From contig JBFIKF010000004.1 in the NCBI GenBank assembly GCA_041600415.1, positions 124,001 through 188,000 of the forward strand: a stretch of 64,000 bases of DNA. The letters run 5' to 3'. Every line of letters starts with the position of its first letter. Position 1 is the stretch's first letter. A model generated the notes under the pieces. The model ran no database searches. It was given only the letters and a program-made list of their open reading frames with translations, and was not told the origin of the DNA. Origin of the DNA: JBFJKD01 sp041600415. GTDB lineage: Bacteria; Pseudomonadota; Gammaproteobacteria; Pseudomonadales; Porticoccaceae. Positions 51,804-61,689 of the stretch are shown here, piece after piece. Made by a program: the position numbers and the translations under genes.

Positions 51804-52925
51804 CTACAACAACACCAGATTGTCGCGGTGAATTAACTCGTCGTCGTCCTTATAACCCAGAATTTCCACAATCCGCGCGCTGCTCTGCCCCATGATTTTG
51901 CGTGCATCTGCTGCGCTGTAATTGACCAGCCCGCGCGCCACTTCATTGCCATTTTCATCAACACAGCGCACCATTTCACCCCTGGGAAAACTGCCTTCCA
52001 CGGCGCGCACTCCGACCGGCAACAAACTTTTCCCCTGTTCCCGCAACACGTTGACAGCGCCGTTATCCAACACCAATGTACCGCGTACCTGTAGGCGCCC
52101 CGCTAACCATTGTTTACGCGCTGCGATCGGCTCCTGACCGGACGTCAACAGGGTGCCCAACTGTTCGCCGGCCGCTACCCGGGTCAGCACCTCCGATTCG
52201 CGCCCACCGACCACAATAGTATTGGCACCAGAGCGCGCGGCCAGACGCGCCGCACGGAGCTTGGTGATCATTCCACCACGACCCAGACCACTGCTGCTAG
52301 CGCCCGCCACCTGATCCAGTGCGGTGTCGACAGCACTGGCTTCTGCAATCAATTCGGCCTGTGGATTAATACTCGGATTTTCGCGGAAAATCCCTTTCTG
52401 ATCGGTCAAAATAACCAGCAGATCCGCTTCAATTAAATTTGCTACCAGGGCGGCCAGTGTGTCGTTGTCCCCAAAGCGGATTTCATCCGTCACCACCGTG
52501 TCATTTTCGTTAACCACGGGAACAACATTGAGGCCCACTAAGGTCTTTAACGTGCTGCGCGCATTCAGATAGCGCTCGCGGCTGGACAAATCGTCGTGAT
52601 CCACCAGCACCTGGGCGGTGTGTAAACCAAACTTCTGAAACTGTGACTCGTAAGCCTGCACCAGCCCCATCTGGCCAACCGCCGCTGCCGCCTGCAATCT
52701 GTGAATCAGCGTGGGACGTGAGGTCCAGCCCAGCCGGGTCATGCCCTCGGCAACCGCGCCAGAGGACACCAGTACCAGCTCGATACCAGCAGCCCGCAGG
52801 GCCACCATCTGCCGCACCCATTCACCAATCGCCTCGCGGTCAAGCCCGCGACCATTATTGGTCAACAATGCGCTACCGATTTTAATAACCCAGCGCCGGG
52901 ATGTGGTGACGCATTCTCTGCTCAT
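51804..52925 (-). CDS. proB: Glutamate 5-kinase
   Basis: 373 residues from the ATG at 52925. The amino-acid kinase fold shows WVIKIGSALLTNNGRGLD, VLVSSGAVAEGMTRLG, FGDNDTLAALVAN and SSGLGRGGMITKLRAARLA. The C-terminal PUA domain (GVRAVEGSFPRGEMVRCVDENG) is present. It phosphorylates glutamate as the first, proline-inhibited step of proline synthesis. proA is not adjacent. Confidence 0.97.
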   Translation of the reverse strand: MSRECVTTSRRWVIKIGSALLTNNGRGLDREAIGEWVRQMVALRAAGIELVLVSSGAVAEGMTRLGWTSRPTLIHRLQAAAAVGQMGLVQAYESQFQKFGLHTAQVLVDHDDLSSRERYLNARSTLKTLVGLNVVPVVNENDTVVTDEIRFGDNDTLAALVANLIEADLLVILTDQKGIFRENPSINPQAELIAEASAVDTALDQVAGASSSGLGRGGMITKLRAARLAARSGANTIVVGGRESEVLTRVAAGEQLGTLLTSGQEPIAARKQWLAGRLQVRGTLVLDNGAVNVLREQGKSLLPVGVRAVEGSFPRGEMVRCVDENGNEVARGLVNYSAADARKIMGQSSARIVEILGYKDDDELIHRDNLVLL

Positions 52926-53025
52926 ATCAGGTATCGAATAATGGTCGAATAGTTGCCGGGTTATTGTACAGTTGGCGAGTAATGAGCGCATAACTGTTCA
53001 ACCTTGACAGAGTCGATCGCGGCGG

Positions 53026-54210
53026 TTACCGAGTGTAAATAACCTCCACCCCACCGTCATCATCCTCGTCATCGTCGTCGCGTGCCGAATCAGCACCGTG
53101 CGGAGCGCGCAACATTTCAATACGCTCCCGGGCCTCGGCCTGCATGCGCAACTGCAGCTCCTGCTCAGCCCGTGCGCTATCCGGATCTTCCTGCTCCTGC
53201 ACACGCCGCGCGTCGAGGTAGTTCTGAATGGCGGCGCACAGCGCCTGGGTGCCCGAACCGGACAATCCGGATATTTGGTGCACGGGGCCGCTCCAGCCCA
53301 GTTTGGATACCACCTCGGCGCAGCGCTGTGCTGCTTCCTCGGGGGGTAACAAATCGATTTTATTGAGCACCAGCCAGCGATCGCGAGCTGCCAGCGTCGG
53401 ACTAAAATTCGCCAGCTCTTCCTCAATTACCCGCGCATTATCGGCCGGGTCCGTGTCGTCTACTACCGCCATATCCACCAGATGCAATAACAGCCGCGTG
53501 CGCGTCAGGTGGCGTAGAAAACGCACGCCTAAACCCGCACCGCTGGAGGCACCGGCAACTAACCCGGGCACATCGGCAATCACAAAGCTCTGATAGCGCT
53601 GCATTTTGACCACCCCCAGATTGGGCACCAGGGTGGTAAACGGATAATCCGCAACTTTGGGTCGGGCCGCGGATACCGCGCGGATAAAGGTGGACTTGCC
53701 GGCGTTGGGCAGACCGACCAGGCCGACGTCCGCAAGTACTTTCAACTCAAGACGCAGGTTACGCGCTTCCCCGGGCTGCCCAGGCGTAGTCTGTCGGGGC
53801 GCACGATTGGTGCTGGATTTATAGCGCGCATTGCCAAGCCCGTGAAATCCGCCGCGCGCGACCACCAGTTGCTGCCCCGCCGTCGACAGATCGCCGAGAA
53901 TTTCCTGTGTGTCTTCATCAATGACAGTGGTACCCACGGGAACCGGCAATATTAGATCATCGCCGCTCTTGCCGCGGCAGTGTCCGCCACCGCCGGACTC
54001 GCCGTGCTGGGCGCGAAATACCCGCTGATAGCGGTAATCGACCAACGTATTAAAATTCTCGTCGGCCACCAGCAATACGTCACCGCCATCGCCGCCATCG
54101 CCGCCGTCGGGCCCGCCTTTGGGTATATATTTTTCCCGACGGAAGCCCAGCCGTCCGGCCCCGCCATTTCCAGCTTCGACCCTGATCGGTGCCTCATCAA
54201 CAAATTTCAC
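53026..54210 (-). CDS. obgE: GTPase ObgE/CgtA
   Basis: 394 residues. The Gly-rich Obg domain (GGAGRLGFRREKYIPKGGPDGGDGG...) precedes the G domain with GLPNAGKSTFI, DVPGLVAGASSGAGLG and NKIDLL. An acidic C-terminal tail (DDDDEDDDGG) is typical of gammaproteobacterial Obg. It takes part in late 50S assembly and stress responses. It follows rpmA beyond a strong terminator. Confidence 0.97.
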   Translation of the reverse strand: MKFVDEAPIRVEAGNGGAGRLGFRREKYIPKGGPDGGDGGDGGDVLLVADENFNTLVDYRYQRVFRAQHGESGGGGHCRGKSGDDLILPVPVGTTVIDEDTQEILGDLSTAGQQLVVARGGFHGLGNARYKSSTNRAPRQTTPGQPGEARNLRLELKVLADVGLVGLPNAGKSTFIRAVSAARPKVADYPFTTLVPNLGVVKMQRYQSFVIADVPGLVAGASSGAGLGVRFLRHLTRTRLLLHLVDMAVVDDTDPADNARVIEEELANFSPTLAARDRWLVLNKIDLLPPEEAAQRCAEVVSKLGWSGPVHQISGLSGSGTQALCAAIQNYLDARRVQEQEDPDSARAEQELQLRMQAEARERIEMLRAPHGADSARDDDDEDDDGGVEVIYTR

Positions 54211-54261
54211 AATAACATCCCGCGCCGTATCGCGCTTTACGCTTTAATAGTAACCCATGAC

Positions 54262-54287
54262 CAAAAAAAAAGCCCCGCACGCGGGGC
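54262..54287 (-). terminator. Intrinsic terminator after rplU-rpmA
   Basis: GCCCCGC and GCGGGGC (54272-54278 with 54281-54287) form a tight stem followed on the minus strand by nine T (54263-54271). It partly separates obgE from the ribosomal genes, so obgE expression needs readthrough or its own promoter. Confidence 0.9.
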
Positions 54288-54310
54288 CTTATTCTCGCTA
54301 CCGCATGAGA

Positions 54311-54568
54311 TCAGACGGTAACTATATTCACGTATTTGCGATTATCAGGCCCTTTCACCACAAATTTTACCGCCCCGTCGACCGTAGCGAACAAGGTGTG
54401 ATCGCGGCCGATTCCGACATTCACGCCGGGATGGAAACGAGTGCCACGCTGCCGAACGATAATGCTGCCCGCGCGAACCTGCTCGCCGCCAAAGCGCTTC
54501 ACACCAAGGCGTTTACTTTCTGAATCGCGCCCGTTACGGGTACTACCACCGGCCTTCTTGTGCGCCAT
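54311..54568 (-). CDS. rpmA: 50S ribosomal protein L27
   Basis: 85 residues, MAHKKAGGSTRNGRDSESKRLG start with the flexible N-terminus that reaches the peptidyl-transferase centre; AGSIIVRQRGTRFHPG is conserved. It follows rplU by 93 bases and ends in a terminator. Confidence 0.98.
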   Translation of the reverse strand: MAHKKAGGSTRNGRDSESKRLGVKRFGGEQVRAGSIIVRQRGTRFHPGVNVGIGRDHTLFATVDGAVKFVVKGPDNRKYVNIVTV

Positions 54569-54661
54569 GACCTGTCTCTCCTGTGTTCGTGTACTTCACT
54601 AAACTGAAGGTGCCAAATTGCCAACACCCTGATCGTTGTATCCGTGGTGCAACACAGCCCG

Positions 54662-54976
54662 TCAGCTTGCCTGAATGTCCGTAATCCTGACTTCGGTATA
54701 CCACTGACGGTGGCCCATTTGCTTGCGGTGATGCTTGCGGCGGCGGAACTTGATAATACTGATTTTCTTATCGCGACCCTGACTAACCACTTCGGCAGTC
54801 ACCTTGCCGCCAATCACATACGGAGCGCCCAGAGTAATGTTGTCCCCATCGCCAACCATCAGCACTTTGTCAAAAACGATGGCTTCGCCGGTAGCTATTT
54901 CAAGCTTTTCCAGATTAAGGGTTTCCCCCGGCACCACTCGATGTTGCTTACCGCCACTCTCAATAACCGCGTACAT
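54662..54976 (-). CDS. rplU: 50S ribosomal protein L21
   Basis: 104 residues from the ATG at 54976 (MYAVIESGGKQHRV), where GGAG lies six bases upstream; an ATG four codons earlier is less likely. The C-terminal KFRRRKHHRKQMGHRQWYTEV motif is diagnostic. Divergent from ispB. Confidence 0.97.
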   Translation of the reverse strand: MYAVIESGGKQHRVVPGETLNLEKLEIATGEAIVFDKVLMVGDGDNITLGAPYVIGGKVTAEVVSQGRDKKISIIKFRRRKHHRKQMGHRQWYTEVRITDIQAS

Positions 54977-55197
54977 GCTCTGCTCCATTTACTCGCGCTG
55001 CTGCCAGTACTTCACCCAGGGCGAAGACCGGTTTCGGAAGGGCGGCAATTCTAAGGCAAAGCGGGCCACGCCGCAAGCATCGGGCAGACACCACGTCGCC
55101 TCGAATTCCCGGTGTTGTAAACGCCGACCCATCGCCTTGACACCCCCTGTCTGCCCGCCTAGGATGCCAGCGCCATTCCACTCGGGGCCAGGTTGCG

Positions 55198-56160
55198 ATG
55201 CTCAGGTTTCACCAGGTCGTCAAACAGGATTTTGACGCCGTTAACCAACTTATTCTCAAGGAACTGCACTCCAATGTTCCTCTTATTGAGGATATTGGAC
55301 AGTACATCGTCAACGCGGGGGGCAAACGGTTGCGCCCCGTGGTCGCGCTGCTTGCAGCCCGCGGCTGCGGCTATTCCGGCACCAAACACGTCACCCTCGC
55401 CGCTGTTATCGAATTTATTCACACCGCCACCCTGTTGCACGACGATGTGGTAGATACTTCGAATTTACGCCGCGGCCTGGACACTGCCAACGCCAAATGG
55501 GGCAATCCACCCAGCGTGCTGGTAGGCGACTTTCTTTACTCCCGGGCCTTTCAAATGATGGTGGCCATGGGGGATGTGCGGATCATGGACATCCTCGCCG
55601 ACACCACTAACACTATCTCCGAAGGTGAAGTACAGCAGTTAATCAATATCCGCGATGCGACCATATCGGAAGCGGAATATATGAAGGTGATCGATAAAAA
55701 AACCGCCTGCCTGTTCGCCGGAGCCGCCCTCGCAAGCGCATCGCTGGCCGCCGCTCCGCCCGCCATCTGCGACGCCATGGGTCGCTACGGCCACCATCTC
55801 GGAATGGCGTTTCAGTTGGTCGACGATGCACTGGACTATCGGGGCAATAGCGCGCAGATGGGTAAAAATATTGGCGACGACCTGGCCGAGGGGAAAGTCA
55901 CACTGCCGCTAATCTATGCCATGCGCGCCGGTTCCGAAACGCAACGTAACGTTATTCAGAAAGCGATTCAGGAAAGTCACGGCACCTCTCTCGATGCCGT
56001 TATTGAAATTATTCGCGCTACTCGCGCTGACGATTACACCATGGACCAGGCCCGCACTCACAGTAATCTGGCCAGGCAAAGTATCGCTGATCTGGCATCG
56101 TCCGAGTACCAACGAGCGCTACTGGAACTTGCCGGCTTTGCGATTGACCGCGATTTTTAA
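55198..56160 (+). CDS. ispB: Octaprenyl diphosphate synthase
   Basis: 320 residues. The first aspartate-rich motif is LLHDDVVDTSNLRRG, the second LVDDALDYRGN; GGKRLRPVVALLAARG and KKTACLFAGAA are conserved. It makes the polyprenyl tail of ubiquinone. The rplU-rpmA-obgE divergence is the common gammaproteobacterial layout. Confidence 0.96.
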   Translation: MLRFHQVVKQDFDAVNQLILKELHSNVPLIEDIGQYIVNAGGKRLRPVVALLAARGCGYSGTKHVTLAAVIEFIHTATLLHDDVVDTSNLRRGLDTANAKWGNPPSVLVGDFLYSRAFQMMVAMGDVRIMDILADTTNTISEGEVQQLINIRDATISEAEYMKVIDKKTACLFAGAALASASLAAAPPAICDAMGRYGHHLGMAFQLVDDALDYRGNSAQMGKNIGDDLAEGKVTLPLIYAMRAGSETQRNVIQKAIQESHGTSLDAVIEIIRATRADDYTMDQARTHSNLARQSIADLASSEYQRALLELAGFAIDRDF

Positions 56161-56443
56161 AGTGCTACTACTACCGACAGCGGCGCAAATTTAGCAGCCA
56201 CGCAACAGCGATCCTCGCGCCCACGTACTCTTGTCCCGACGCGACGAGATACAGATCGGTGGTAGCGTGCGTCTGATATTAGAACGCGCAAGAATGTAAA
56301 AATTCTACACAATTTAACACCCCAAACTGGCAAGCCAAACCTTGTTTTTCGAGCAAAGATTCAGTTAGAGTTGCCGCCCCTGCGGTAGGATTGCCCGCCA
56401 GGACTCACCCCCCAACCATTTTTTTCAATACGGGAGACTATCT

Positions 56444-57646
56444 GTGATAGTAGGCATACCAAGGGAAACCAAACCCGGCGAGATGCGAGTTGCCATGTCC
56501 CCCGCCAACGTGAAAGTCTGGTGTGACAAAGGCATTCAGATCCTGCTGGAGGGCGGAGCCGGTAACGGCGCTGGTTATCCAGATGAAGATTACGTCTCGG
56601 CTGGCGCCAAAATATGTCCAGGTCGCACGGAAATTTTCGCTACTGCTGACATAATTCTGCAGGTCCAGTCGTTTGGTGCCAACAATATCAACGGCGACGA
56701 CGACCTCGCTCTGTTGCGCAAGGGTCAGGTGGTGGTCGGCATGATGGACCCACTCGGCTCCCCGCAAGCTGCGCAGAAAATTGCGCCAACCGGGGCGACC
56801 GCCATCGCCATGGAGCTGGTGCCGCGCATCAGCCGCGCACAGAGCATGGATGTGCTGTCATCCATGGCCACACTGGCAGGTTACAAAGCGGTGTTAATGG
56901 GTGCAGCGCTGTCACCGCGCATTATGCCCATGCTAATGACCGCCGCAGGCACACTCAGCCCGATGCGCGTATTTATCATGGGTGTCGGCGTGGCCGGATT
57001 GCAGGCCTGCGCAACCGCCAAACGCCTCGGCGGTGTAGTGGAAGCCTACGATGTGCGTCCCGCCGCTCGCGAACAAATTCTGTCAGTGGGTGCCAAACCC
57101 GTGGAACTGGATCTGGAGACCGAATCGTCCGAGGACAAGGGCGGTTACGCCAAGCAGCAGGACGAAGAGTTTTTGCGCCGCCAGCGGGAGCAAATGACCG
57201 CCATCCTCGCCCGGCAGGATCTGGTCATCACTACCGCCGCAATCCCCGGCGCAAAATCCCCCATTCTGGTGACTGCGGAAATGGTCGCCCATATGAAACC
57301 CGGGGCAGTCATCGTGGATCTCGCCGCGGAACGGGGCGGCAACTGCGAGCTAACCAGGCTGGATGAAACCGTGGTAATCAACGGTGTTACCATTATCGGC
57401 CCGGACAACATCGCCAGCAGTGTGCCGCAGCACGCCAGCCAGATGTACGGAAAGAATATGGAAGTGCTACTGGCCCAACTCCTCGACCAGGAAAGCAACC
57501 TGAGACTCGATTTCAGTGATGAAATCATTATCGAAACCGTTACCGCCCATAGCGGTGACGTTCGCCACAAGCGCCTGCGTGACATGCTCGGCATGCCGCC
57601 ACTGGTGACTGAGCCGAGCGCCGCACAACAAGGGGGAGCCTCCTGA
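56444..57646 (+). CDS. pntAA: NAD(P) transhydrogenase alpha subunit, part 1
   Basis: 400 residues, starting at GTG with GGGAG eight bases upstream. The NAD-binding domain shows MIVGIPRETKPGEMRVAMSP, GVGVAGLQACATAKRLGGVVEAYDVRP and VIVDLAAERGGNCE. It is split from the membrane part (pntAB), as in Pseudomonas and Rhodospirillum but not E. coli. The stop overlaps the next start (TGATGG). Confidence 0.96.
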   Translation: MIVGIPRETKPGEMRVAMSPANVKVWCDKGIQILLEGGAGNGAGYPDEDYVSAGAKICPGRTEIFATADIILQVQSFGANNINGDDDLALLRKGQVVVGMMDPLGSPQAAQKIAPTGATAIAMELVPRISRAQSMDVLSSMATLAGYKAVLMGAALSPRIMPMLMTAAGTLSPMRVFIMGVGVAGLQACATAKRLGGVVEAYDVRPAAREQILSVGAKPVELDLETESSEDKGGYAKQQDEEFLRRQREQMTAILARQDLVITTAAIPGAKSPILVTAEMVAHMKPGAVIVDLAAERGGNCELTRLDETVVINGVTIIGPDNIASSVPQHASQMYGKNMEVLLAQLLDQESNLRLDFSDEIIIETVTAHSGDVRHKRLRDMLGMPPLVTEPSAAQQGGAS

Positions 57647-57930
57647 TGGAATTACTGGTCATGCAACTGGCGCTGTTTGTACTGGCGCTATTTCTCGGTG
57701 TGGAACTGATCAACAAAGTGCCACCGACACTACACACGCCGCTTATGTCGGGCACCAACGCCATTTCCGGCATCACGCTGGTCGGCGCTTTACTGGCCGC
57801 TGGCGCCGATACAGACTCGCTGCTGGTGTCCTGGCTTGGCTTCGCCGCGGTAGTCATGGCCACGCTGAATGTGATTGGTGGATATCTGGTCACCAATCGT
57901 ATGCTGGCTATGTTCAAACGCAAGGATTAA
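57646..57930 (+). CDS. pntAB: NAD(P) transhydrogenase alpha subunit, part 2
   Basis: 94 residues with three membrane helices (LALFVLALFLGVELI, SGITLVGALLAAG and VMATLNVIGGYLVTNRML). It supplies half of the proton channel. Coupled to pntAA by one base and to pntB by three. Confidence 0.95.
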   Translation: MELLVMQLALFVLALFLGVELINKVPPTLHTPLMSGTNAISGITLVGALLAAGADTDSLLVSWLGFAAVVMATLNVIGGYLVTNRMLAMFKRKD

Positions 57931-57933
57931 CCG

Positions 57934-59334
57934 ATGAATGCTTCTTTTGAGCACCTCGCCTACCTGGTAGCTGCGATTCTTTTTATCCTCGGTATCAAGG
58001 GTTTGACCCGTCCCAAAACCGCTGTACGCGGCAATACCCTGTCCGCCCTGGGCATGTTAATCGCGATCGCTATCACCTTGTTTGATCGCCACATTCTCAG
58101 CTTTGAATTCATCGTCGCCGGCGTGGCCGTGGGCACGGTTATCGGCGCCGTTATGGCGCTTAAAGTTAGTATGACCGCCATGCCACAAATGGTTGCCCTG
58201 CTGAACGGCTTTGGGGGCGGCGCATCCCTTACCCTGGCCGCGGCCAGTCATTTGTTAACCGCACAGAGCACCGGTTACGAAGCTGGGGCAATGGGCACCA
58301 TCGCGGTGCTATTTGTCATGGTGACCATACTGATCGGCGCAGTAACCATGACCGGTAGTCTGGTAGCGTTTGCGAAATTGCAGGAATTGATTTCCGGTAA
58401 GCCAATCGGGTTCGCTGGCATGAAGTACCTTAACGGCGCTATTTTTATCGCCGCCGCAGGTCTGCTCGGCGCGTTTTGTCTCGACCCCACCAATCTGAAT
58501 ATGTTCTGGCTGGTGCTGGGCCTGGCCTTGCTGCTCGGGATGACCCTGGTGTTGCCCATTGGCGGCGCCGATATGCCGGTGGTTATCGCCCTGCTGAACT
58601 CCTATTCCGGTATTGCCGCCGCCGCCGCGGGATTTATTCTGGGCAATACCGTATTGATTGTAGCGGGATCACTGGTGGGCGCCTCGGGATTAATTTTGAC
58701 CAAAATCATGTGTGTCGCCATGAACCGCTCCCTCACCAATGTGTTGTTTGGGGTAATGGCAGAAGGCAGCGAAGCCATTGATGCCGATGAAATATATGCG
58801 GGCAAAATCAAGAGCGCCGAGGCGGAAGAAATCGCCATGATTCTGGAAACGGCGCGGCGTGTGGTGATAGTACCCGGTTTTGGATTGGCCATGTCTCAGG
58901 CCCAGCACGCCGTGCGCGAAATGGCCGACGTCCTTGCGGCGAAAGGTATCGAAGTCGAGTATGCCATCCACCCCGTGGCGGGCAGAATGCCCGGGCATAT
59001 GAATGTGCTCCTCGCCGAGGCCGAAGTGCCCTACGATCAGTTGGTGGAGATGGATCGCATCAATCCGACCTTCGAACAAACCGACGTAGCCATCGTCATT
59101 GGCGCTAACGATGTCACCAATCCCATGGCGCGAGAAGACAAAGGCAGCCCCATTTACGGCATGCCGATTCTCAACGTGGACAAGGCCCAAACCGTGGTGG
59201 TGATTAAACGCTCACTGAGTCCCGGCTTTGCTGGCCTGCCTAATCCTCTGTTCGCCAGGGACAATTGTCTGATGGTATTTGGCGACGGTAAAAAGGCCGT
59301 GCTCGATATTACCAGCGCGCTCAACCAAAGCTAA
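57934..59334 (+). CDS. pntB: NAD(P) transhydrogenase beta subunit
   Basis: 466 residues: multiple membrane helices in the first about 280, then the NADP-binding domain with VVIVPGFGLAMSQAQHAV, HPVAGRMPGHMNVLLAEAEVPYDQL and GANDVTNPMAR. With PntAA and PntAB it makes NADPH from NADH using the proton gradient. Confidence 0.97.
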   Translation: MNASFEHLAYLVAAILFILGIKGLTRPKTAVRGNTLSALGMLIAIAITLFDRHILSFEFIVAGVAVGTVIGAVMALKVSMTAMPQMVALLNGFGGGASLTLAAASHLLTAQSTGYEAGAMGTIAVLFVMVTILIGAVTMTGSLVAFAKLQELISGKPIGFAGMKYLNGAIFIAAAGLLGAFCLDPTNLNMFWLVLGLALLLGMTLVLPIGGADMPVVIALLNSYSGIAAAAAGFILGNTVLIVAGSLVGASGLILTKIMCVAMNRSLTNVLFGVMAEGSEAIDADEIYAGKIKSAEAEEIAMILETARRVVIVPGFGLAMSQAQHAVREMADVLAAKGIEVEYAIHPVAGRMPGHMNVLLAEAEVPYDQLVEMDRINPTFEQTDVAIVIGANDVTNPMAREDKGSPIYGMPILNVDKAQTVVVIKRSLSPGFAGLPNPLFARDNCLMVFGDGKKAVLDITSALNQS

Positions 59335-59341
59335 TAACATA

Positions 59342-59370
59342 CGGTTACCGGGCAAATTTCCCGGTAACCG
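59342..59370 (+). terminator. Hairpin after pntB
   Basis: CGGTTACCGGG (59342-59352) pairs perfectly with CCCGGTAACCG (59360-59370) around seven bases. It starts seven bases after the pntB stop. No T run follows, so it may protect the mRNA end rather than terminate. The rest of the roughly 350 bases before fabA shows nothing else recognisable. Confidence 0.55.
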
Positions 59371-59685
59371 GTACCCTCAGAAGGTGCCGCTTACAAAAAC
59401 CAGTTGGCCGCGTCGCCAATCTGGTTGCAGACGGCTAAGTACCTCACCAGATAAGTCGGGGCCTGTCGCGCTAACCCGGGTTAGTGCTGCAGTTGCCATT
59501 TACCTTACAATACGCGAAAACGCCGATAGCCACCGTCAACGACAGCAGCAGGCCCACCGGACGAATGAGCCCTGGTAAAAGCCGTTCACAAGCTGGACTT
59601 CCCTTCACAATCCGCTAAAATGGCGCGTCTTTCCAACAACAACCCATCGCCATCCTCCTTTATTCCCGTCCGTACGAGGCCGCAA

Positions 59686-60216
59686 TTGACAAAACCTGAT
59701 GCCAGGCAACAGAACGCATTTAATTACGAAGAGCTGCTGGCCTGTAGCCAGGGCACGCTGTTTGGCCCTGGCGGCGCGCGTCTGCCAACGCCTGATATGC
59801 TGATGATAGATCGTATTACCCACATTAGTGGAAGCGGCGGCAATTATGGCAAGGGTGAAATTATCGCTGAACTGGATATCAAGCCTGACCTGTGGTTTTT
59901 CGGCTGCCATTTTGTGGGCGACCCGGTGATGCCCGGATGTCTGGGGCTTGATGCCATGTGGCAACTGATTGGTTTCTTCCTGACCTGGCGGGGTAACGAA
60001 GGTCGCGGTCGCGCGCTCGGCTCCGGGGAGGTAAAATTTTTTGGTCAGGTGCTTCCCAGCGCCAGCAAGGTTACCTATAAACTGGACGTGTCGCGCATTA
60101 TCGAGCGCAAACTGGTGATGGCCATCGCCGATGGTTCCATGAGCGTCGACGGTAGAGAAATATACACTGCCAAGAATCTGCGGGTCGGGCTGTTTACTTC
60201 CACTGACAACTTCTAG
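59686..60216 (+). CDS. fabA: 3-hydroxydecanoyl-ACP dehydratase/isomerase
   Basis: 176 residues from the TTG at 59686, preferred because GAGG stands six bases upstream and the length fits FabA (about 171). An ATG at 59620 would add 22 unusual residues. The active-site region WFFGCHFVGDPVMPGCLGLDAMWQ holds the catalytic His and Asp. It introduces the double bond for unsaturated fatty acids together with FabB. Confidence 0.95.
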   Translation: MTKPDARQQNAFNYEELLACSQGTLFGPGGARLPTPDMLMIDRITHISGSGGNYGKGEIIAELDIKPDLWFFGCHFVGDPVMPGCLGLDAMWQLIGFFLTWRGNEGRGRALGSGEVKFFGQVLPSASKVTYKLDVSRIIERKLVMAIADGSMSVDGREIYTAKNLRVGLFTSTDNF

Positions 60217-60292
60217 ATAAATTCGTACAATGAACGACCCTGGACAGCGCGCATCCGGGCGTAATTCGCATAAACATGACTCGAGGTCATTA

Positions 60293-61510
60293 ATGAAACG
60301 TGTGGTAATCACTGGTATGGGCGTCGTCTCGTGCCTCGGCAACGATGTGGGTACGGTTCTCGATGCGCTTAAAAGCGGGCGCTCCGGTGTGCGCGTCAAG
60401 GACGATTATCGAGAAATGGGCCTCAAGAGCCAGATTGCGGGGCAGATCGATATTGACCCAAAAGCACATGTCGATCGCAAGGATCTGCGGTTTATGAGCA
60501 TGGCAGCTGTCTACGGCTATGTGGCCATGCAGCAGGCGATTACTGATTCGGGGCTTGAGCACCACCAGGTATCCAACCCCCGCACCGGAATTATTATGGG
60601 ATCCGGGGGCATTTCCGGCGAAAAATTTGTCGAGTCTATCGATACCCTGCGCAACAAAGGTGTGCGCAAGATGGGCCCCTACCGCGTCACGCAAATTATG
60701 AGCAGCACGGTAGCCGCCTGTCTGGCGACACCGTTTGAGATCAAAGGGCTGAACATCTGTATTTCATCGGCCTGTGCCACCAGCGCACATTGTATTGGCG
60801 CGGCCGTGGAGCAAATTCAGCTCGGCAAACACGACATTTTGTTTGCTGGCGGCGCCGAGGAAGAACACTGGTCCATGGTCAGCATGTTCGACTCCATGGG
60901 CGCCCTGTCGAGCAAGTACAACGACACTCCCGAGATCGCGTCGCGACCCTACGATGCCAGCCGGGACGGCTTTGTGATGTCCTGTGGCGGTGGTTGTTTT
61001 GTGGTCGAAGAACTCGAGCACGCTCGGCGACGCGGCGCGAAAATCTACGCGGAAATTGTTGGTTACGGCGCGACTTCAGACGGCTTTGACATGGTTGCGC
61101 CGTCCGGCGAAGGCGCCGTGCGCTGCATGCGCCAGGCCATGGAGACCACCGAGGGCGGTATTGATTACATTAATACTCACGGCACCAGCACCCCGGTAGG
61201 AGACATTAAGGAAATTCAGGCAATTCGCGAAGTATTCGGCAGTAATGCCCCGCCTATCTCTTCCACCAAATCCCTCTCTGGCCACTCCCTGGGCGCTGCC
61301 GGGGTACACGAAGCGCTGTACAGCATTTTGATGATGCACAACGATTTTATCGCCGGCTCCGCCAATATCGAAACCCTCGACCCGGAGGTGGCCGATATGC
61401 CCATTGCGACCCAGCGCATCGACAATGTGCGCCTCAACCGGGTGATGTCCAACAGTTTTGGCTTTGGCGGCACTAACGCGACCCTGGTGTTCCAGCGCTA
61501 CCAAGACTAG
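60293..61510 (+). CDS. fabB: Beta-ketoacyl-ACP synthase I
   Basis: 405 residues from the ATG at 60293 (MKRVVITGMGVVSCLG), with GAGG upstream; an ATG at 60230 is rejected. The nucleophile Cys is in SSACATSAHCIGAA, and the two His are in NTHGTSTPVGD and SLSGHSLGAAG. It elongates cis-unsaturated intermediates from FabA; the fabA-fabB pair is typical of gammaproteobacteria. Confidence 0.97.
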   Translation: MKRVVITGMGVVSCLGNDVGTVLDALKSGRSGVRVKDDYREMGLKSQIAGQIDIDPKAHVDRKDLRFMSMAAVYGYVAMQQAITDSGLEHHQVSNPRTGIIMGSGGISGEKFVESIDTLRNKGVRKMGPYRVTQIMSSTVAACLATPFEIKGLNICISSACATSAHCIGAAVEQIQLGKHDILFAGGAEEEHWSMVSMFDSMGALSSKYNDTPEIASRPYDASRDGFVMSCGGGCFVVEELEHARRRGAKIYAEIVGYGATSDGFDMVAPSGEGAVRCMRQAMETTEGGIDYINTHGTSTPVGDIKEIQAIREVFGSNAPPISSTKSLSGHSLGAAGVHEALYSILMMHNDFIAGSANIETLDPEVADMPIATQRIDNVRLNRVMSNSFGFGGTNATLVFQRYQD

Positions 61511-61689
61511 TTCCCGCGCTTCCTTCCCGCGCTTTCGGGGCTAAGACTACTGAGCCGTGCAGATATCCGTGCGGCACTGCGTAACTAGCTGCCCGTCGTG
61601 GCACTGCGGCACAACGCGCGAGCATCCTGTCCAGGACGCCCCGCAAAGCTCTATTTGCAGTGCGGCAGCCACAGTTGTCCCCACCTCCA